Positions 1 through 7,680 are shown, counted from the first letter of the stretch. The stretch is 34,848 nt of DNA from CAKRJP01 sp963634745 (GCA_963634745.1 CAVHCX010000032.1:1-34848); one strand, 5' to 3'. Notes: a model not told the origin generated them from the letters alone. Numbers and translations: made by a program.

Positions 1-403
1 CGGTTGTACCAAAGGATGCCCCATCCGTAACTGCCGGCAGGTCCCCATAGGTTTGCACATGGCCCAAATACTCAAGATAGGGACCATCTTTTAATTTGCT
101 TTTCCAATCAGTATTGGTAGCTTGAGCCTGGGCAAGATCTGCATCCGACGCCTCTGTCTGGGCCTCTGTGTTAGCCCCACTTGCCGGGTCTGTGGTTTCT
201 TCACTTGCCCCCTCGGCAGTATTTTGTCCTTCTTCATCTGCAGGCATAAGAGCTGCTTGATTGTCCTCAGATTGAATCTGGGTGGTCTCTTCTATACCCC
301 CCCAATTTTTTTCATCTGCATATGCCAGGCTAGAGCCAGCGCCTATGACCATAGAAGCCGCCATCAGGCATGCAAGCAGTGAACTTTTCCATTTCTTCCT
401 CAT
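1..403 (-). CDS. Secreted ChW-repeat surface protein, N-terminal part (runs off window)
   Basis: An open frame runs from an ATG at 401-403 to the window edge without a stop (134 codons seen). The product starts with a clear Sec signal peptide: a basic MRKKWK start, a hydrophobic core and an AYA-like cleavage site near residue 28. A low-complexity linker rich in E, T, S, A and Q follows (about residues 30-90). At about residues 108-134 there is a segment with YLGHVQTYG and DGASFGTT, the pattern of a clostridial hydrophobic (ChW) repeat, although the usual GW is GD here. An AAAGGAG ribosome site precedes the ATG. ChW proteins are extracellular and often carry enzymatic or adhesive domains after the repeats; the rest of this protein lies outside the window, so its function is unknown. 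The family call rests on one partial repeat. Confidence 0.72.
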   Translation of the reverse strand, partial: MRKKWKSSLLACLMAASMVIGAGSSLAYADEKNWGGIEETTQIQSEDNQAALMPADEEGQNTAEGASEETTDPASGANTEAQTEASDADLAQAQATNTDWKSKLKDGPYLEYLGHVQTYGDLPAVTDGASFGTT

Positions 404-485
404 AAACTTTAAAAAACTCCTTTCTTAAGATAAAACGATTCTTCAATCGCCTTTCATAATAGCACAAAAACTTTATTTTTTGATA

Positions 486-522
486 TAAAAAAGCCGTATC
501 CAAGAAAATTCTTGAATACGGC
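486..522 (-). terminator. Intrinsic terminator of ssrA
   Basis: Reading the minus strand, a hairpin with arms GCCGTATTCAAGAA and TTCTTGGATACGGC (one mismatch, short loop) is followed by a run of six T. It starts nine bases after the 3' end of the tmRNA, as expected for its transcription stop. Confidence 0.85.
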
Positions 523-530
523 CTAAGAAG

Positions 531-877
531 TGGACCTGGCGGGAATCGAACCCGCGTCCGAAAGCTCATCCATCAGAGCATCTCCCATCACAGTCATTAT
601 TTTAACATTCCCTCCATCAGTCACCTAATGACAGGTTACTAACTTTAGTAGCTTCATAAAATCTTCCATCCCCTCAAAGCTTTGGAAATGAAGTGCTCCG
701 CAAGTTTGAAGCCGTTACCTTAAGCAGCGGATGACCTAAGGACGACTGCTGCCGAAATTAGGCAGCGTACGCTAAATTTTCGTCTGCGTTTAAATTTAAA
801 ATGGAACTTTTATCGTAGTGTCCCGCTACGGATGGCTTCTCCAACTTCCAAACCCCCGTCGAAACCAGTACAAGCCC
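531..877 (-). ncRNA. ssrA: Transfer-messenger RNA (tmRNA)
   Basis: tmRNA rescues stalled ribosomes together with SmpB, whose gene is nearby. The 5' end GGGCTTG (871-877) pairs with CAGGTCC near 532-538 to form the tRNA-like acceptor stem, with two wobble pairs; the discriminator A is at 531. The downstream bases are CTT, so CCA is not encoded and must be added. The conserved GGTTTCGACGGG follows the 5' strand, and the T arm GCGGG-TTCGATT-CCCGC lies near the 3' end. The tag reading frame ends with codons for ADENLAYAA (761-787) and a TAA at 758-760. The end-of-tag LAYAA matches the usual small, hydrophobic ClpXP-type degron (commonly LALAA). The exact resume codon was not fixed. The gene has its own promoter and terminator. 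Confidence 0.95.
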
Positions 878-905
878 TGGTTTATACAGACGTTTTTTCT
901 TTCCT

Positions 906-935
906 ATTGTAAACGAAACCAAGAGGGGCTGTCAA
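906..935 (-). promoter_or_regulatory. Sigma-A type promoter of ssrA
   Basis: On the minus strand TTGACA (930-935), an 18-base spacer and TACAAT (906-911) give a near-consensus housekeeping promoter. The predicted start lies about 20 bases before the mature tmRNA 5' end, so a short leader would be removed by processing. Confidence 0.85.
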
Positions 936-967
936 CCATGCTTTAGAAAATTATTCTAAACTAAAAA

Positions 968-1618
968 TTATTCGAAACCGGAAATCTTAGGAAGGTCCCA
1001 GCGAAAATAAGCAGCTAAAAACCGCATGGCCAGGGTGATAAAAAATCCCACCAGCATGGATTTATTTGCGCCTATCAGATTCCAAAGAAGGCCTGTGGCA
1101 ATCCCCCCTAAAATACAGGCACAGGCATAAACCTGTTTTACAAAGATCATGGGCATTTCCTGGGCAAAGACATCCCGAAGAAGGCCCCCTCCCACTCCTG
1201 TGAGGGTTCCTAAGAAAACGACCAAAAACAAACTCTTGTAACCTGCCGATACCATGCCTGCATTGACTCCATCCACGGTAAAAGCAGCCAGTCCCAGACT
1301 GTCACACAGAAAGAGAATTTTTTCATTAAATGCAGTATATTTACTTTTCTTCCCCAAGTTCTTCCTCTCAAAGAAAAAGAAGGAAAATACCAGAATCGCT
1401 GTCACCACAGAGACCAATACATAAAAGGGATCTCGAAACATTTGGGGCGGATTTTTCCCAATAATCAAATCCCTGATAAGGCCCCCTCCTGTCGCTGTGG
1501 TTAGAGCTAGGATACATACCCCAAATATATCCATCTTCTTTCGAATGGCAACCATAGCTCCTGATATTGCAAAGGCTATTGTCCCCACTACATCCATTAC
1601 AAATACAAAACTATCCAT
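968..1618 (-). CDS. TRIC-like (UPF0126/YicG-type) integral membrane protein
   Basis: This 216-residue protein has about seven hydrophobic segments and two related halves, each with a glycine-rich signature followed by Arg-Asp: TGGGLIRD in the first half and GVGGGLLRD in the second. That duplicated GGG...RD pattern is the hallmark of the bacterial UPF0126 family, now grouped with trimeric intracellular cation (TRIC) channels; the YicG/YadS proteins are members. Location should be the cytoplasmic membrane. A role as a monovalent-cation or small-solute channel is known for some relatives; the substrate here is not shown. A GGAGGA site precedes the ATG. It starts 30 bases after smpB and is probably co-transcribed with it. 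No strong terminator separates it from ssrA, only a weak AT-rich hairpin at 942-960. Confidence 0.85.
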   Translation of the reverse strand: MDSFVFVMDVVGTIAFAISGAMVAIRKKMDIFGVCILALTTATGGGLIRDLIIGKNPPQMFRDPFYVLVSVVTAILVFSFFFFERKNLGKKSKYTAFNEKILFLCDSLGLAAFTVDGVNAGMVSAGYKSLFLVVFLGTLTGVGGGLLRDVFAQEMPMIFVKQVYACACILGGIATGLLWNLIGANKSMLVGFFITLAMRFLAAYFRWDLPKISGFE

Positions 1619-1648
1619 TCCCCATATTCCTCCGACCTACCATAAAGT

Positions 1649-2122
1649 CTATCCAAAGTTGCGGATTTTAAAGTCTCTCTGGGCCTCTCTTTGCTGGTCC
1701 TTCTTGGCAATATCCTGGCGCTTGTCATAGAGCTTTTTACCCTTGGCAATGCCTATTTCCACCTTCACCAGGCTTCCCTTAAAATAAACCCTAAGAGGCA
1801 TGATGGTAATTCCCTTTTCCTTGGTCTGGCCCACCAGCTTGTTAATTTCTGACTTATGAAGTAATAACTTCCGTACCCGCATGGGATCCTTATTAAATAT
1901 ATTTCCCTTTTCATAGGGGCTGATGTGCATGCCATAAACGAAAACCTCACCATTTTCCACCCGCACAAAAGCTTCCTTAATACTGCACTTTCCCATGCGC
2001 AGGGACTTTACCTCTGTGCCGTGAAGGCTGATTCCCGCCTCAAATTTATCCAGGATGAAATAATCATGGTATGCCTTTTTATTATTGGCAATCAGCTTGC
2101 CATCGCTTTTTGCTTTTGCCAT
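1649..2122 (-). CDS. smpB: SsrA-binding protein SmpB
   Basis: SmpB binds the tRNA-like domain of tmRNA and brings it to stalled ribosomes. The 157-residue product has the normal family length. Visible landmarks are the N-terminal NKKAYHDYFI segment, GTEVKSLR followed by SIKEAFV (OB-fold core), YEKGN, and the basic C-terminal tail KGKKLYDKRQDIAKKD that folds as a helix in the mRNA channel. It lies between rnr and the TRIC-like gene and only about 770 bases from ssrA, so protein and RNA partners are encoded together. The 27-base gap from rnr suggests one transcript. Confidence 0.97.
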   Translation of the reverse strand: MAKAKSDGKLIANNKKAYHDYFILDKFEAGISLHGTEVKSLRMGKCSIKEAFVRVENGEVFVYGMHISPYEKGNIFNKDPMRVRKLLLHKSEINKLVGQTKEKGITIMPLRVYFKGSLVKVEIGIAKGKKLYDKRQDIAKKDQQREAQRDFKIRNFG

Positions 2123-2149
2123 TTCTTATAATTCTCCTTTGTTCCTAAA

Positions 2150-4288
2150 TTAAGCTAATACAAAATCAATCGTTCGAAGCAGGATGTCCACCGACAGGAC
2201 CTCCACCCTAAGGGTCTGGCCCAGTCTGAAGCGTTTACCTGTATGCTCTCCTACCATCTCATAGCGCGTTTCATCATAGTCATAGTGATCATCCTGCATA
2301 TTGGTGACATGAACCAGACCCTCAATGGTATTGGGAAGCTCCACATACATGCCCCACTTGGTAAGGCCCGAAATCACTCCCTCATAGGATTGTCCGATAC
2401 GGTCCTTCATATATTCCACTTTCTTAAGCTTAATGGTCTCTCTTTCTGCCTCATCGGCCCTTCGTTCCAATTCGCTGGACCTCTTTGTCACCTCCGGCAG
2501 GATCTTTTCATAATGTTGAATTTTTGAAGGATTCATGCGTCCCCTGAGATTATCCTTTATAATCCTATGGATCTGCAGGTCCGGATATCTTCGAATGGGG
2601 GAGGTAAAGTGGGTATAATACTTGGCAGCCAAACCAAAATGTCCGGTATTTTCCGGTGTATATTTTGCCTGCTTCATAGACCTTAAGGTCAGGCGGCTTA
2701 CCATAGCTTCCTCCGGTTTTCCTTCCACTTTTCCCAAAAGCTTCTGGAGTTCCTTGGGATGGACCTCCTTATTCCCCACATGCATACTGTAGCCTAGGTT
2801 ATTAATAAAGGTGGCCAGACTTTTGATTTTCTCTTCATCCGGCGCCTCATGGGTTCGATATACAAAGGGCAATTCTTGCCAGAAGCAATCCTCCGCCACA
2901 GTCTCATTGGCCAGGAGCATAAAATCCTCGATCAGCTTGGTAGCTACATTCCGCTCGTAAGGCTTCATCTCCAAGGGGTGCCCATTTTCATCGAGAATCA
3001 CCTTGGTCTCCGGAAAATCAAAATCAATGGCCCCTCGTTTTTTTCTCCGTTTTCTAAGAATCCCTGATAATTCCTCCATATCCCGGAACATAGGCACAAG
3101 GCGCTCATATCTTGTAATTTCCTCCGCATCCTCATCCTCCAGGATTTTCTTTACACTGGTATAGGTCATGCGCTCATCTACATGGATGACAGTCTCTGCA
3201 ATCTCATGGGAAATCACTTCCCCCTCGGGATTTACCGTCATCATGCAACTTAAGGCCAGCCTGTCTTCCCCCGCATTCAGGGAGCACATACCATTGGACA
3301 GGACCCTTGGAAGCATGGGAATAACCCGGTCTACCAGGTATACACTGGTTCCTCGCTTTAATGCCTCGTTGTCTAGGGCGCTATTTTCCTGAACATAATT
3401 GGTAACATCTGCAATATGGACCCCTAGAAGATAATGATCTCCCTCTCTTGTAAGAGAGACTGCATCATCCAAATCCTTGGCATCCTCCCCGTCGATGGTA
3501 ACCATCTGTACATTTCTAAGGTCCTTGCGCCCTGCCATATCCGCCTGGCTTACCGGTTTTGCCACCCGCACTGCCTGATTTGCCACCTTGTCCGGAAATT
3601 CCATGGGAAGGTCATAGGCCTTTACAATGGATAAAATATCGGTCCCCGGATCCGTAATGTGGCCGATAATCTCCACAATCTTACCTTCTGGCTTTCTTCC
3701 GTCCTCTCCGTAGGAAGTAAATTCCACCACTACCTTCTGGCCGTCCACAGCTCCTTTCGCCCGTTCTGCCGGCACGAAAATGTCCCAATCGATCCTTGTA
3801 TTATCCGGAATGACAAAGCCATAATTCTTCCCCGGCTTCACCTGGTAGAGACCTACAATTTTTTCCTGGCCCCTCTCTACAATTCTAACGATCTTTCCTT
3901 CTGCCTTTTTCCCGGAAGTCTCCGCCTCCTTAGTGATCACAAGTTCCACAAGGTCCTGGTCAAAAGCATCATGAACCTCTCCTTCCGGAATATAGATATC
4001 TTCCATAAGGCCTTCCACTGTCACAAAACCAAAGCCTCTGCCGCTGGCCCTGTAGGTTCCCTGAAGTCTCTTTGCCTCTCCCTTACAATACTTGCCTTTC
4101 TTAGAAAGAAAAATCTTTCCTTCCTGCTCCAGGACTTCTAAGACCCTTCGAAGGTCGTCCCTGTCCTCCTTTGCTACATTTAAAAGGATGCAGAGCTCTT
4201 TAAACTTCATCGGGACGTAAATGTCGTCACAGATCAGTTCATATATAATTTTCTTTCTTTTTTCAAAGCTTTTATCTGTTTTATTCAT
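2150..4288 (-). CDS. rnr: Ribonuclease R
   Basis: RNase R is a 3'-to-5' exoribonuclease that degrades structured RNA and, with tmRNA-SmpB, faulty mRNA. Domains in order: an N-terminal winged-helix region (about 10-70), two OB/cold-shock modules (about 75-215), the RNB catalytic domain (about 250-590) with the metal-binding cluster DGEDAKDLDDAV (Asp266, 272, 274, 275), and a C-terminal S1 domain (about 630-712). The chosen start is the ATG at 4286-4288, which has AAGGGGG just upstream; a TTG 12 codons earlier (4324) is also possible and has a weaker AGGAAGA site. The protein stops right after S1 and lacks the lysine-rich tail of E. coli RNase R. It follows secG and precedes smpB, a common Firmicutes order. 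Confidence 0.95.
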   Translation of the reverse strand: MNKTDKSFEKRKKIIYELICDDIYVPMKFKELCILLNVAKEDRDDLRRVLEVLEQEGKIFLSKKGKYCKGEAKRLQGTYRASGRGFGFVTVEGLMEDIYIPEGEVHDAFDQDLVELVITKEAETSGKKAEGKIVRIVERGQEKIVGLYQVKPGKNYGFVIPDNTRIDWDIFVPAERAKGAVDGQKVVVEFTSYGEDGRKPEGKIVEIIGHITDPGTDILSIVKAYDLPMEFPDKVANQAVRVAKPVSQADMAGRKDLRNVQMVTIDGEDAKDLDDAVSLTREGDHYLLGVHIADVTNYVQENSALDNEALKRGTSVYLVDRVIPMLPRVLSNGMCSLNAGEDRLALSCMMTVNPEGEVISHEIAETVIHVDERMTYTSVKKILEDEDAEEITRYERLVPMFRDMEELSGILRKRRKKRGAIDFDFPETKVILDENGHPLEMKPYERNVATKLIEDFMLLANETVAEDCFWQELPFVYRTHEAPDEEKIKSLATFINNLGYSMHVGNKEVHPKELQKLLGKVEGKPEEAMVSRLTLRSMKQAKYTPENTGHFGLAAKYYTHFTSPIRRYPDLQIHRIIKDNLRGRMNPSKIQHYEKILPEVTKRSSELERRADEAERETIKLKKVEYMKDRIGQSYEGVISGLTKWGMYVELPNTIEGLVHVTNMQDDHYDYDETRYEMVGEHTGKRFRLGQTLRVEVLSVDILLRTIDFVLA

Positions 4289-4342
4289 AATCCCCCTTAT
4301 ATAAAATCCGATCTTTTTTAGCAAATTCTATCTTCCTATTGC

Positions 4343-4374
4343 AAAAAAAGAACACTCCCTCTACAGGAGTGTCC
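4343..4374 (-). terminator. Intrinsic terminator/attenuator between secG and rnr
   Basis: On the minus strand ACACTCC and GGAGTGT arms (4352-4372) form a hairpin followed by a run of seven T. It lies directly after secG and about 55 bases before the preferred rnr start. It probably stops most secG transcripts, with rnr-smpB depending on read-through or an internal promoter. Confidence 0.8.
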
Positions 4375-4397
4375 TAACATTTCAAACTAGATTCAGC

Positions 4398-4640
4398 TTA
4401 TGCGAATACACTTAAATTCAACACTGCTGCCAGTACAATAAATAATACCGCAAGCACTCTTGTGACCTTCACCATAGCTCCTTCCATAGAGCGGCCCTTG
4501 TTCTGTCCCCAGTAGGTATCTGCCATACCACCGATGGTTCCAAGTCCTGCAGACTTACCTTCCTGCATCAGTACTAATACTGTCAATGCGATACAGTCTA
4601 TTGCAAATAAAATCATTAAAACTATCTTTAAAATATCCAA
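4398..4640 (-). CDS. secG: Preprotein translocase subunit SecG
   Basis: SecG is the small non-essential partner of SecY-SecE in the protein export channel. The 80-residue product has two membrane segments (about 3-24 and 55-77) joined by a cytoplasmic loop with the conserved VLMQEGKSAGLG and a downstream GG stretch. The start codon is TTG (4638-4640) behind a strong AGGAGGTG site, and no ATG fits better. Order secG-rnr-smpB is typical of Firmicutes. Confidence 0.93.
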   Translation of the reverse strand: MDILKIVLMILFAIDCIALTVLVLMQEGKSAGLGTIGGMADTYWGQNKGRSMEGAMVKVTRVLAVLFIVLAAVLNLSVFA

Positions 4641-4761
4641 GTTTCACACCTCCTGCGTATAAACCAAAATTATGGTAACACATTCCAACCTAAAAAACAA
4701 GCATTTTTACCATGATCTTGCCCCCATCTATGCTCCCCTATTGGGATCCTGCGACTATGAG

Positions 4762-4828
4762 TTGACTTCCCAAAGTAGCCGCGTTACAATCGGGATATAA
4801 TAAAGGATGTAAACTTTATAAACATCCT
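4762..4828 (+). promoter_or_regulatory. Promoter and leader hairpin of the YitT-family gene
   Basis: TTGACT (4762-4767), a 17-base spacer and TACAAT (4785-4790) form a good sigma-A promoter. A second -10-like TATAAT follows at 4796-4801. The leader contains AGGATGT (4804-4810) and ACATCCT (4822-4828), a perfect 7-bp stem with an 11-base loop ending just before the ribosome site; it could stabilise the mRNA or modulate translation. Confidence 0.7.
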
Positions 4829-4840
4829 ATGGGGGTTATT

Positions 4841-5683
4841 ATGAACGAAAAATTAATAAGATTTTGGCAGATGACAGCCGGTACCTTGATCATGGCGGTA
4901 GGTGTTTATTTTTTCAAATTCACCAACAACTTTACCTTCGGAGGTATTACCGGTTTCTCCGTACTCATCGCCAAAACCGGAGTCATCTCTGCCAGTGATT
5001 TTACCTTCATTGCAAACATGTCTCTTTTAGTCCTTGGTATGATCGTGTTGGGAAAGGAATTTACGATAAAAACCGCTTATTCCACGGCGCTTTTATCTAT
5101 CAGCTTAACACTCTTAGAGCGCTTTTGTCCCATGAGTCATCCCTTGACCGATGAGCCTATGCTAGAGCTGGTTTTCGCCGTAGTCCTGCCTGCCATTGGT
5201 TCCGCCATCCTATTTAATATAGGTTCTTCCAGCGGCGGTACCGATGTAATCGCTCTCATTATGAAGAAATATACCAGCATAGACATCGGTAAGGGCTTGA
5301 TGTTAAGTGATGTCCTTTTCACCCTTGCAGGCTGCGTGGTCTTTGATATCAAGACCGGTCTTTTCTCCATGTTGGGCCTGGTGATCCGGTCCTATATGAT
5401 TGATGGATTTATTGAGAGCTTTAACCTTTCAAAATTCTTTAACGTTATCTGCTCCGATCCGGAACCCATCTGTGAATTTATTAAAAAAGACCTTCACAGG
5501 GGTGCCACGGTGGTGGCGGCAAAGGGGGCCTTCTCCGGCCAGCAAAAGTATATTGTCTTAACGGCACTGAATCGAATGCAGGCCATTCGGCTTCGAAATT
5601 ATATTAAGGCTCAGGATCCAAGAGCTTTCATTCTAATTACAAATACCAGTGAGATTATAGGAAAAGGGTTCCACTCTGTTTAG
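4841..5683 (+). CDS. YitT family membrane protein (DUF161 plus DUF2179)
   Basis: The 280-residue product has five or six membrane segments in its first 190 residues, with the family-typical glycine-rich stretches GGITGFSVL and GSSSGGTDVIA. A soluble C-terminal domain of about 85 residues (DUF2179, containing the HRGATVV and GKGFHSV motifs) follows. YitT proteins are abundant in Firmicutes, and no transport substrate is firmly established. The start is placed at the ATG at 4841, five bases after GGGGG; an in-frame ATG at 4829 has no ribosome site and is less likely. It is the only complete plus-strand gene in the window and forms a single-gene unit with its own promoter and terminator. Confidence 0.88.
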   Translation: MNEKLIRFWQMTAGTLIMAVGVYFFKFTNNFTFGGITGFSVLIAKTGVISASDFTFIANMSLLVLGMIVLGKEFTIKTAYSTALLSISLTLLERFCPMSHPLTDEPMLELVFAVVLPAIGSAILFNIGSSSGGTDVIALIMKKYTSIDIGKGLMLSDVLFTLAGCVVFDIKTGLFSMLGLVIRSYMIDGFIESFNLSKFFNVICSDPEPICEFIKKDLHRGATVVAAKGAFSGQQKYIVLTALNRMQAIRLRNYIKAQDPRAFILITNTSEIIGKGFHSV

Positions 5684-5699
5684 AGTGAAACCCTTTTTT
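5666..5699 (+). terminator. Intrinsic terminator overlapping the YitT-family stop codon
   Basis: GGGTTCCACTCT and AGAGTGAAACCC form a 12-bp stem with one mismatch, followed by TTTTTT. The TAG stop codon lies at the loop edge, so the last codons of the gene form the left arm. Confidence 0.88.
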
Positions 5700-5740
5700 C
5701 CATGTATTTTTCAATACTCCCTGGCGATATTAGTGATTCC

Positions 5741-5929
5741 CTATGCATCCCCATATATATGCCCCGGGTCTGCCGAGATCACGAAGGGCATCCCCTTCTG
5801 TCTGACGCTCTGCGTAGCAAAAATGCGAACGGCCTCCGCAAGAGAAGTTCCCATCTCCTTATAAAGGCTCTCCGCTTCTGACTTTAACTCAGCGTCCATT
5901 CTAACCTGTAAAACAGCTTCCTTGGCCAT
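5741..5929 (-). CDS. RelB/DinJ-type antitoxin, solitary and C-terminally short
   Basis: The 62-residue product begins with MAKEAVLQVRMDAELK, the ribbon-helix-helix DNA-binding motif of RelB/DinJ antitoxins, and continues with helices around SLAEAVRIFATQSVRQKGMPF. Family members are usually 80-95 residues, with a C-terminal toxin-binding arm. Here the frame stops after HIYGDA. Reading past the TAG gives nine more sensible codons (GITNIAREY) before a TGA, so the end may have been lost by mutation. No toxin gene fits in the 57 bases downstream or on the upstream side. The protein could still bind DNA; it may be a domesticated regulator, a defence against another toxin, or a decaying relic. The promoter/operator at 6043-6085 looks intact. 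Confidence 0.75.
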   Translation of the reverse strand: MAKEAVLQVRMDAELKSEAESLYKEMGTSLAEAVRIFATQSVRQKGMPFVISADPGHIYGDA

Positions 5930-5963
5930 TTATACCATCCCCTTATTATACTCCTAGCAACTT

Positions 5964-5988
5964 GCCAGTTGCGCAAAGCTTAACTGGC
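5964..5988 (-). other. Inverted repeat in the antitoxin leader
   Basis: GCCAGTT (5964-5970) and AACTGGC (5982-5988) form a perfect 7-bp inverted repeat with an 11-base spacer in the roughly 110-base leader of the antitoxin mRNA. There is no T run, so it is not a classic terminator. Confidence 0.4.
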
Positions 5989-6042
5989 TACACCTATGCT
6001 TTTAACGTCTCCCTCACAAGCACAGGCCTTCCCTTCTTTCAA

Positions 6043-6085
6043 ATTGTATCATAAATGTATTACGTTTGCAATACACATGTATTAC
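6043..6085 (-). promoter_or_regulatory. Antitoxin promoter with overlapping RelB-type operator
   Basis: On the minus strand TTGCAA (6066-6071), a 17-base spacer and TACAAT (6043-6048) form a promoter. Overlaid on it are three copies of an 8-base element: TGTATTAC (6056-6063), its inverted form GCAATACA (6068-6075, one mismatch) and TGTATTAC again (6078-6085). Paired half-sites over the -35 box are how RelB/DinJ antitoxins repress their own genes. Confidence 0.65.
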
Positions 6086-6123
6086 TTTTATCATTTCTAC
6101 ATTTTCCAAAAATCTATTTGGGC

Positions 6124-6161
6124 AAAAAAAGAGGACTGCCACTCCTGTGACAGTCCTTTTT
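6124..6161 (-). terminator. Terminator of the DUF368-DUF3877 operon
   Basis: AGGACTG and CAGTCCT arms (6132-6156) form the base of a hairpin with extra pairs above. On the minus strand it is followed by TTTTTTT. A T run also lies on the plus side, so it may work in both directions. Confidence 0.82.
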
Positions 6162-6167
6162 CAAAAT

Positions 6168-6692
6168 TTAAAATCCAAAATCTTCATAATCCTCCGGCAA
6201 AAACCGGTGATAAATAATATGGCATCCTTCGTCCTTAAAGCAATAATAGTAAGGATCTTCACCGGGATCCGCAAAGCGGACCAGCCAGTCAAACTCCTCT
6301 CCCTCTATGGGCTCCTTGATAATCTGACTTCCGCGATTTTCAAAGAGAGAAAAGATCTCCTCCATGCTCGTTTCATGCACTGCCAACAAGTCTACCAAGT
6401 CTTTGATAAATTCATTGGCCTTCATATGTTCATGTACATATTCGCTGCCCTGAGCCGGAATATAAAAGCAGAAGCGGTCTCCTTTATGGCTTACCTTAAC
6501 TTCTCCAAGCTTGTCCTTTAAAGACGCGGGAAGATTACGCAGGCGGTCCATCATCTCCTCAGCCGAATCGTTTTCCCCAAAGAAATGATTGAGAGAACTC
6601 AAGGGATAATAAAGCCTCACCTGACCGGGCATATATCCAAGCTTTGCCTGCTCCTCTTTTAAAAGATCAATAAGACTAGTTTCTAACTGCAT
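6168..6692 (-). CDS. DUF3877-like protein
   Basis: A soluble 174-residue acidic protein without signal peptide or membrane segment. From memory of the family it resembles DUF3877, a domain seen mostly in Lachnospiraceae; that assignment is by overall look (GYMPGQVRLYYPLSSL near the start and ADPGEDPYYYCFKDEG near the end) and was not searched. No catalytic motif is visible. Its ATG lies inside the end of the DUF368 gene (17-base overlap), so translation of the two is probably coupled, which suggests it works with that membrane transporter. A cytoplasmic accessory or regulatory role is inference only. Confidence 0.65.
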   Translation of the reverse strand: MQLETSLIDLLKEEQAKLGYMPGQVRLYYPLSSLNHFFGENDSAEEMMDRLRNLPASLKDKLGEVKVSHKGDRFCFYIPAQGSEYVHEHMKANEFIKDLVDLLAVHETSMEEIFSLFENRGSQIIKEPIEGEEFDWLVRFADPGEDPYYYCFKDEGCHIIYHRFLPEDYEDFGF

Positions 6693-7569
6693 GTTCCTTT
6701 TGTTCCTCTTTACTCTTTACAAATTGCATTCCAAGAACCAAGGCCAGGCCTACAATACAAGCAAGAATGCTAAAGCTTCCAAGACTCAAAGGAGCTTCCG
6801 GGTGTTCCAGGGTGGTAGGTCCCATAACAATGGCATAGAAAGATCCCACCATCATTCCCAGGATTGCATAAATTGCCTGGGTACGATATTTTTCCAGACA
6901 GATTCTAATAATTCGTACAACGGTAACCGCACCGGTTAAGATTCCTAAGCCAAAGAAAACCAGGGCCGGAAAATATTGAAACTTCAAGGACAAAAAGCCC
7001 TTAATAGCTGTCATTACCGGAATATAAGCCCCAAAGATTAAAAGCAGGGTGGAACCTGAAATTCCGGGTAAAAACATGGCAGAAATCGCGATCATTCCTG
7101 TAAAGAACAGGCGAATTCCAAGGCCGATGGTAAAATGTCCCAGGTCCATAGAAGCCCCTGCAGACCCATTATTAAAGAGGGTAATAACAATTACCAAGGC
7201 AGCTCCCAGCACCCCAAACAGAATTCCTCTTGCCACATGGCTTAAGGCTTCTTTTTCTTCCATAATGATCAAAGGAATAGCACCGGCAATAAAGCCGATA
7301 AAAAGAGAACTTACCCCGTAAATATGACTCTCAAACATGGCTGTAAGAATCAATACTGCCATAATCATTCCGATGATCCAGCCAATCCCCAGCTTGATCA
7401 AGTAGGTCAGGGCTGTCTTTTTTTCTTTCATACTTCCAAAAACCAGATCATTGATAGACCCAATAAACTGGTCATAGAATCCCATAATAAATGCTACGGT
7501 TCCTCCGGATACCCCGGGCACACTGTCTGCCAAGGCCATGCAGAAACCATGAAATCCATTCTTTAACAT
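6676..7569 (-). CDS. DUF368 membrane protein, probable polyprenyl-phosphate transporter
   Basis: The 297-residue protein has about eight to nine membrane segments and two copies of the family signature, SVPGVSGGTVAFIMGFYDQF near the N-terminus and LPGISGSTLLLIFGAY in the middle, typical of DUF368 proteins built from inverted halves. Members studied in Gram-positive bacteria and Vibrio (PopT) return undecaprenyl phosphate to the cytoplasmic face for cell wall synthesis. That role is inferred by family. An AAGGAGG site lies just before the ATG. It forms a two-gene operon with the DUF3877-like gene. Confidence 0.85.
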   Translation of the reverse strand: MLKNGFHGFCMALADSVPGVSGGTVAFIMGFYDQFIGSINDLVFGSMKEKKTALTYLIKLGIGWIIGMIMAVLILTAMFESHIYGVSSLFIGFIAGAIPLIIMEEKEALSHVARGILFGVLGAALVIVITLFNNGSAGASMDLGHFTIGLGIRLFFTGMIAISAMFLPGISGSTLLLIFGAYIPVMTAIKGFLSLKFQYFPALVFFGLGILTGAVTVVRIIRICLEKYRTQAIYAILGMMVGSFYAIVMGPTTLEHPEAPLSLGSFSILACIVGLALVLGMQFVKSKEEQKEHAVRN

Positions 7570-7646
7570 ATAACCTCCTTATATTTAACATCGTCTTTAT
7601 CACCTTAGCATATTTCCCCCAAATTTAAAAGTTAAATTATTTTAAC

Positions 7647-7680
7647 AAAAACCGAGGCCTGCCAAAAAGACAAGCCTCGG
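7647..7680 (-). terminator. Terminator of the GH3-GtrA operon
   Basis: Perfect CCGAGGC (7652-7658) and GCCTCGG (7674-7680) arms, then TTTTT on the minus strand, lie 18 bases after the GtrA-like stop codon. Confidence 0.87.

Noticed and set aside
531..600. A tRNA gene suggested by GGCGGGAATCGAACCCGCG
   Set aside because: This is the T arm and acceptor end of tmRNA; no D or anticodon arm is at tRNA distance, and the matching 5' end lies 340 bases away with the tag frame between them.
942..960. Terminator after the TRIC-like gene
   Set aside because: TTTAGAA/TTCTAAA is a 7-bp AT-only stem with no T run; too weak to call.
3659..4141. 160-codon plus-strand open frame inside rnr
   Set aside because: It is antisense to the well-conserved RNase R coding frame and shows no family features; a shadow frame.
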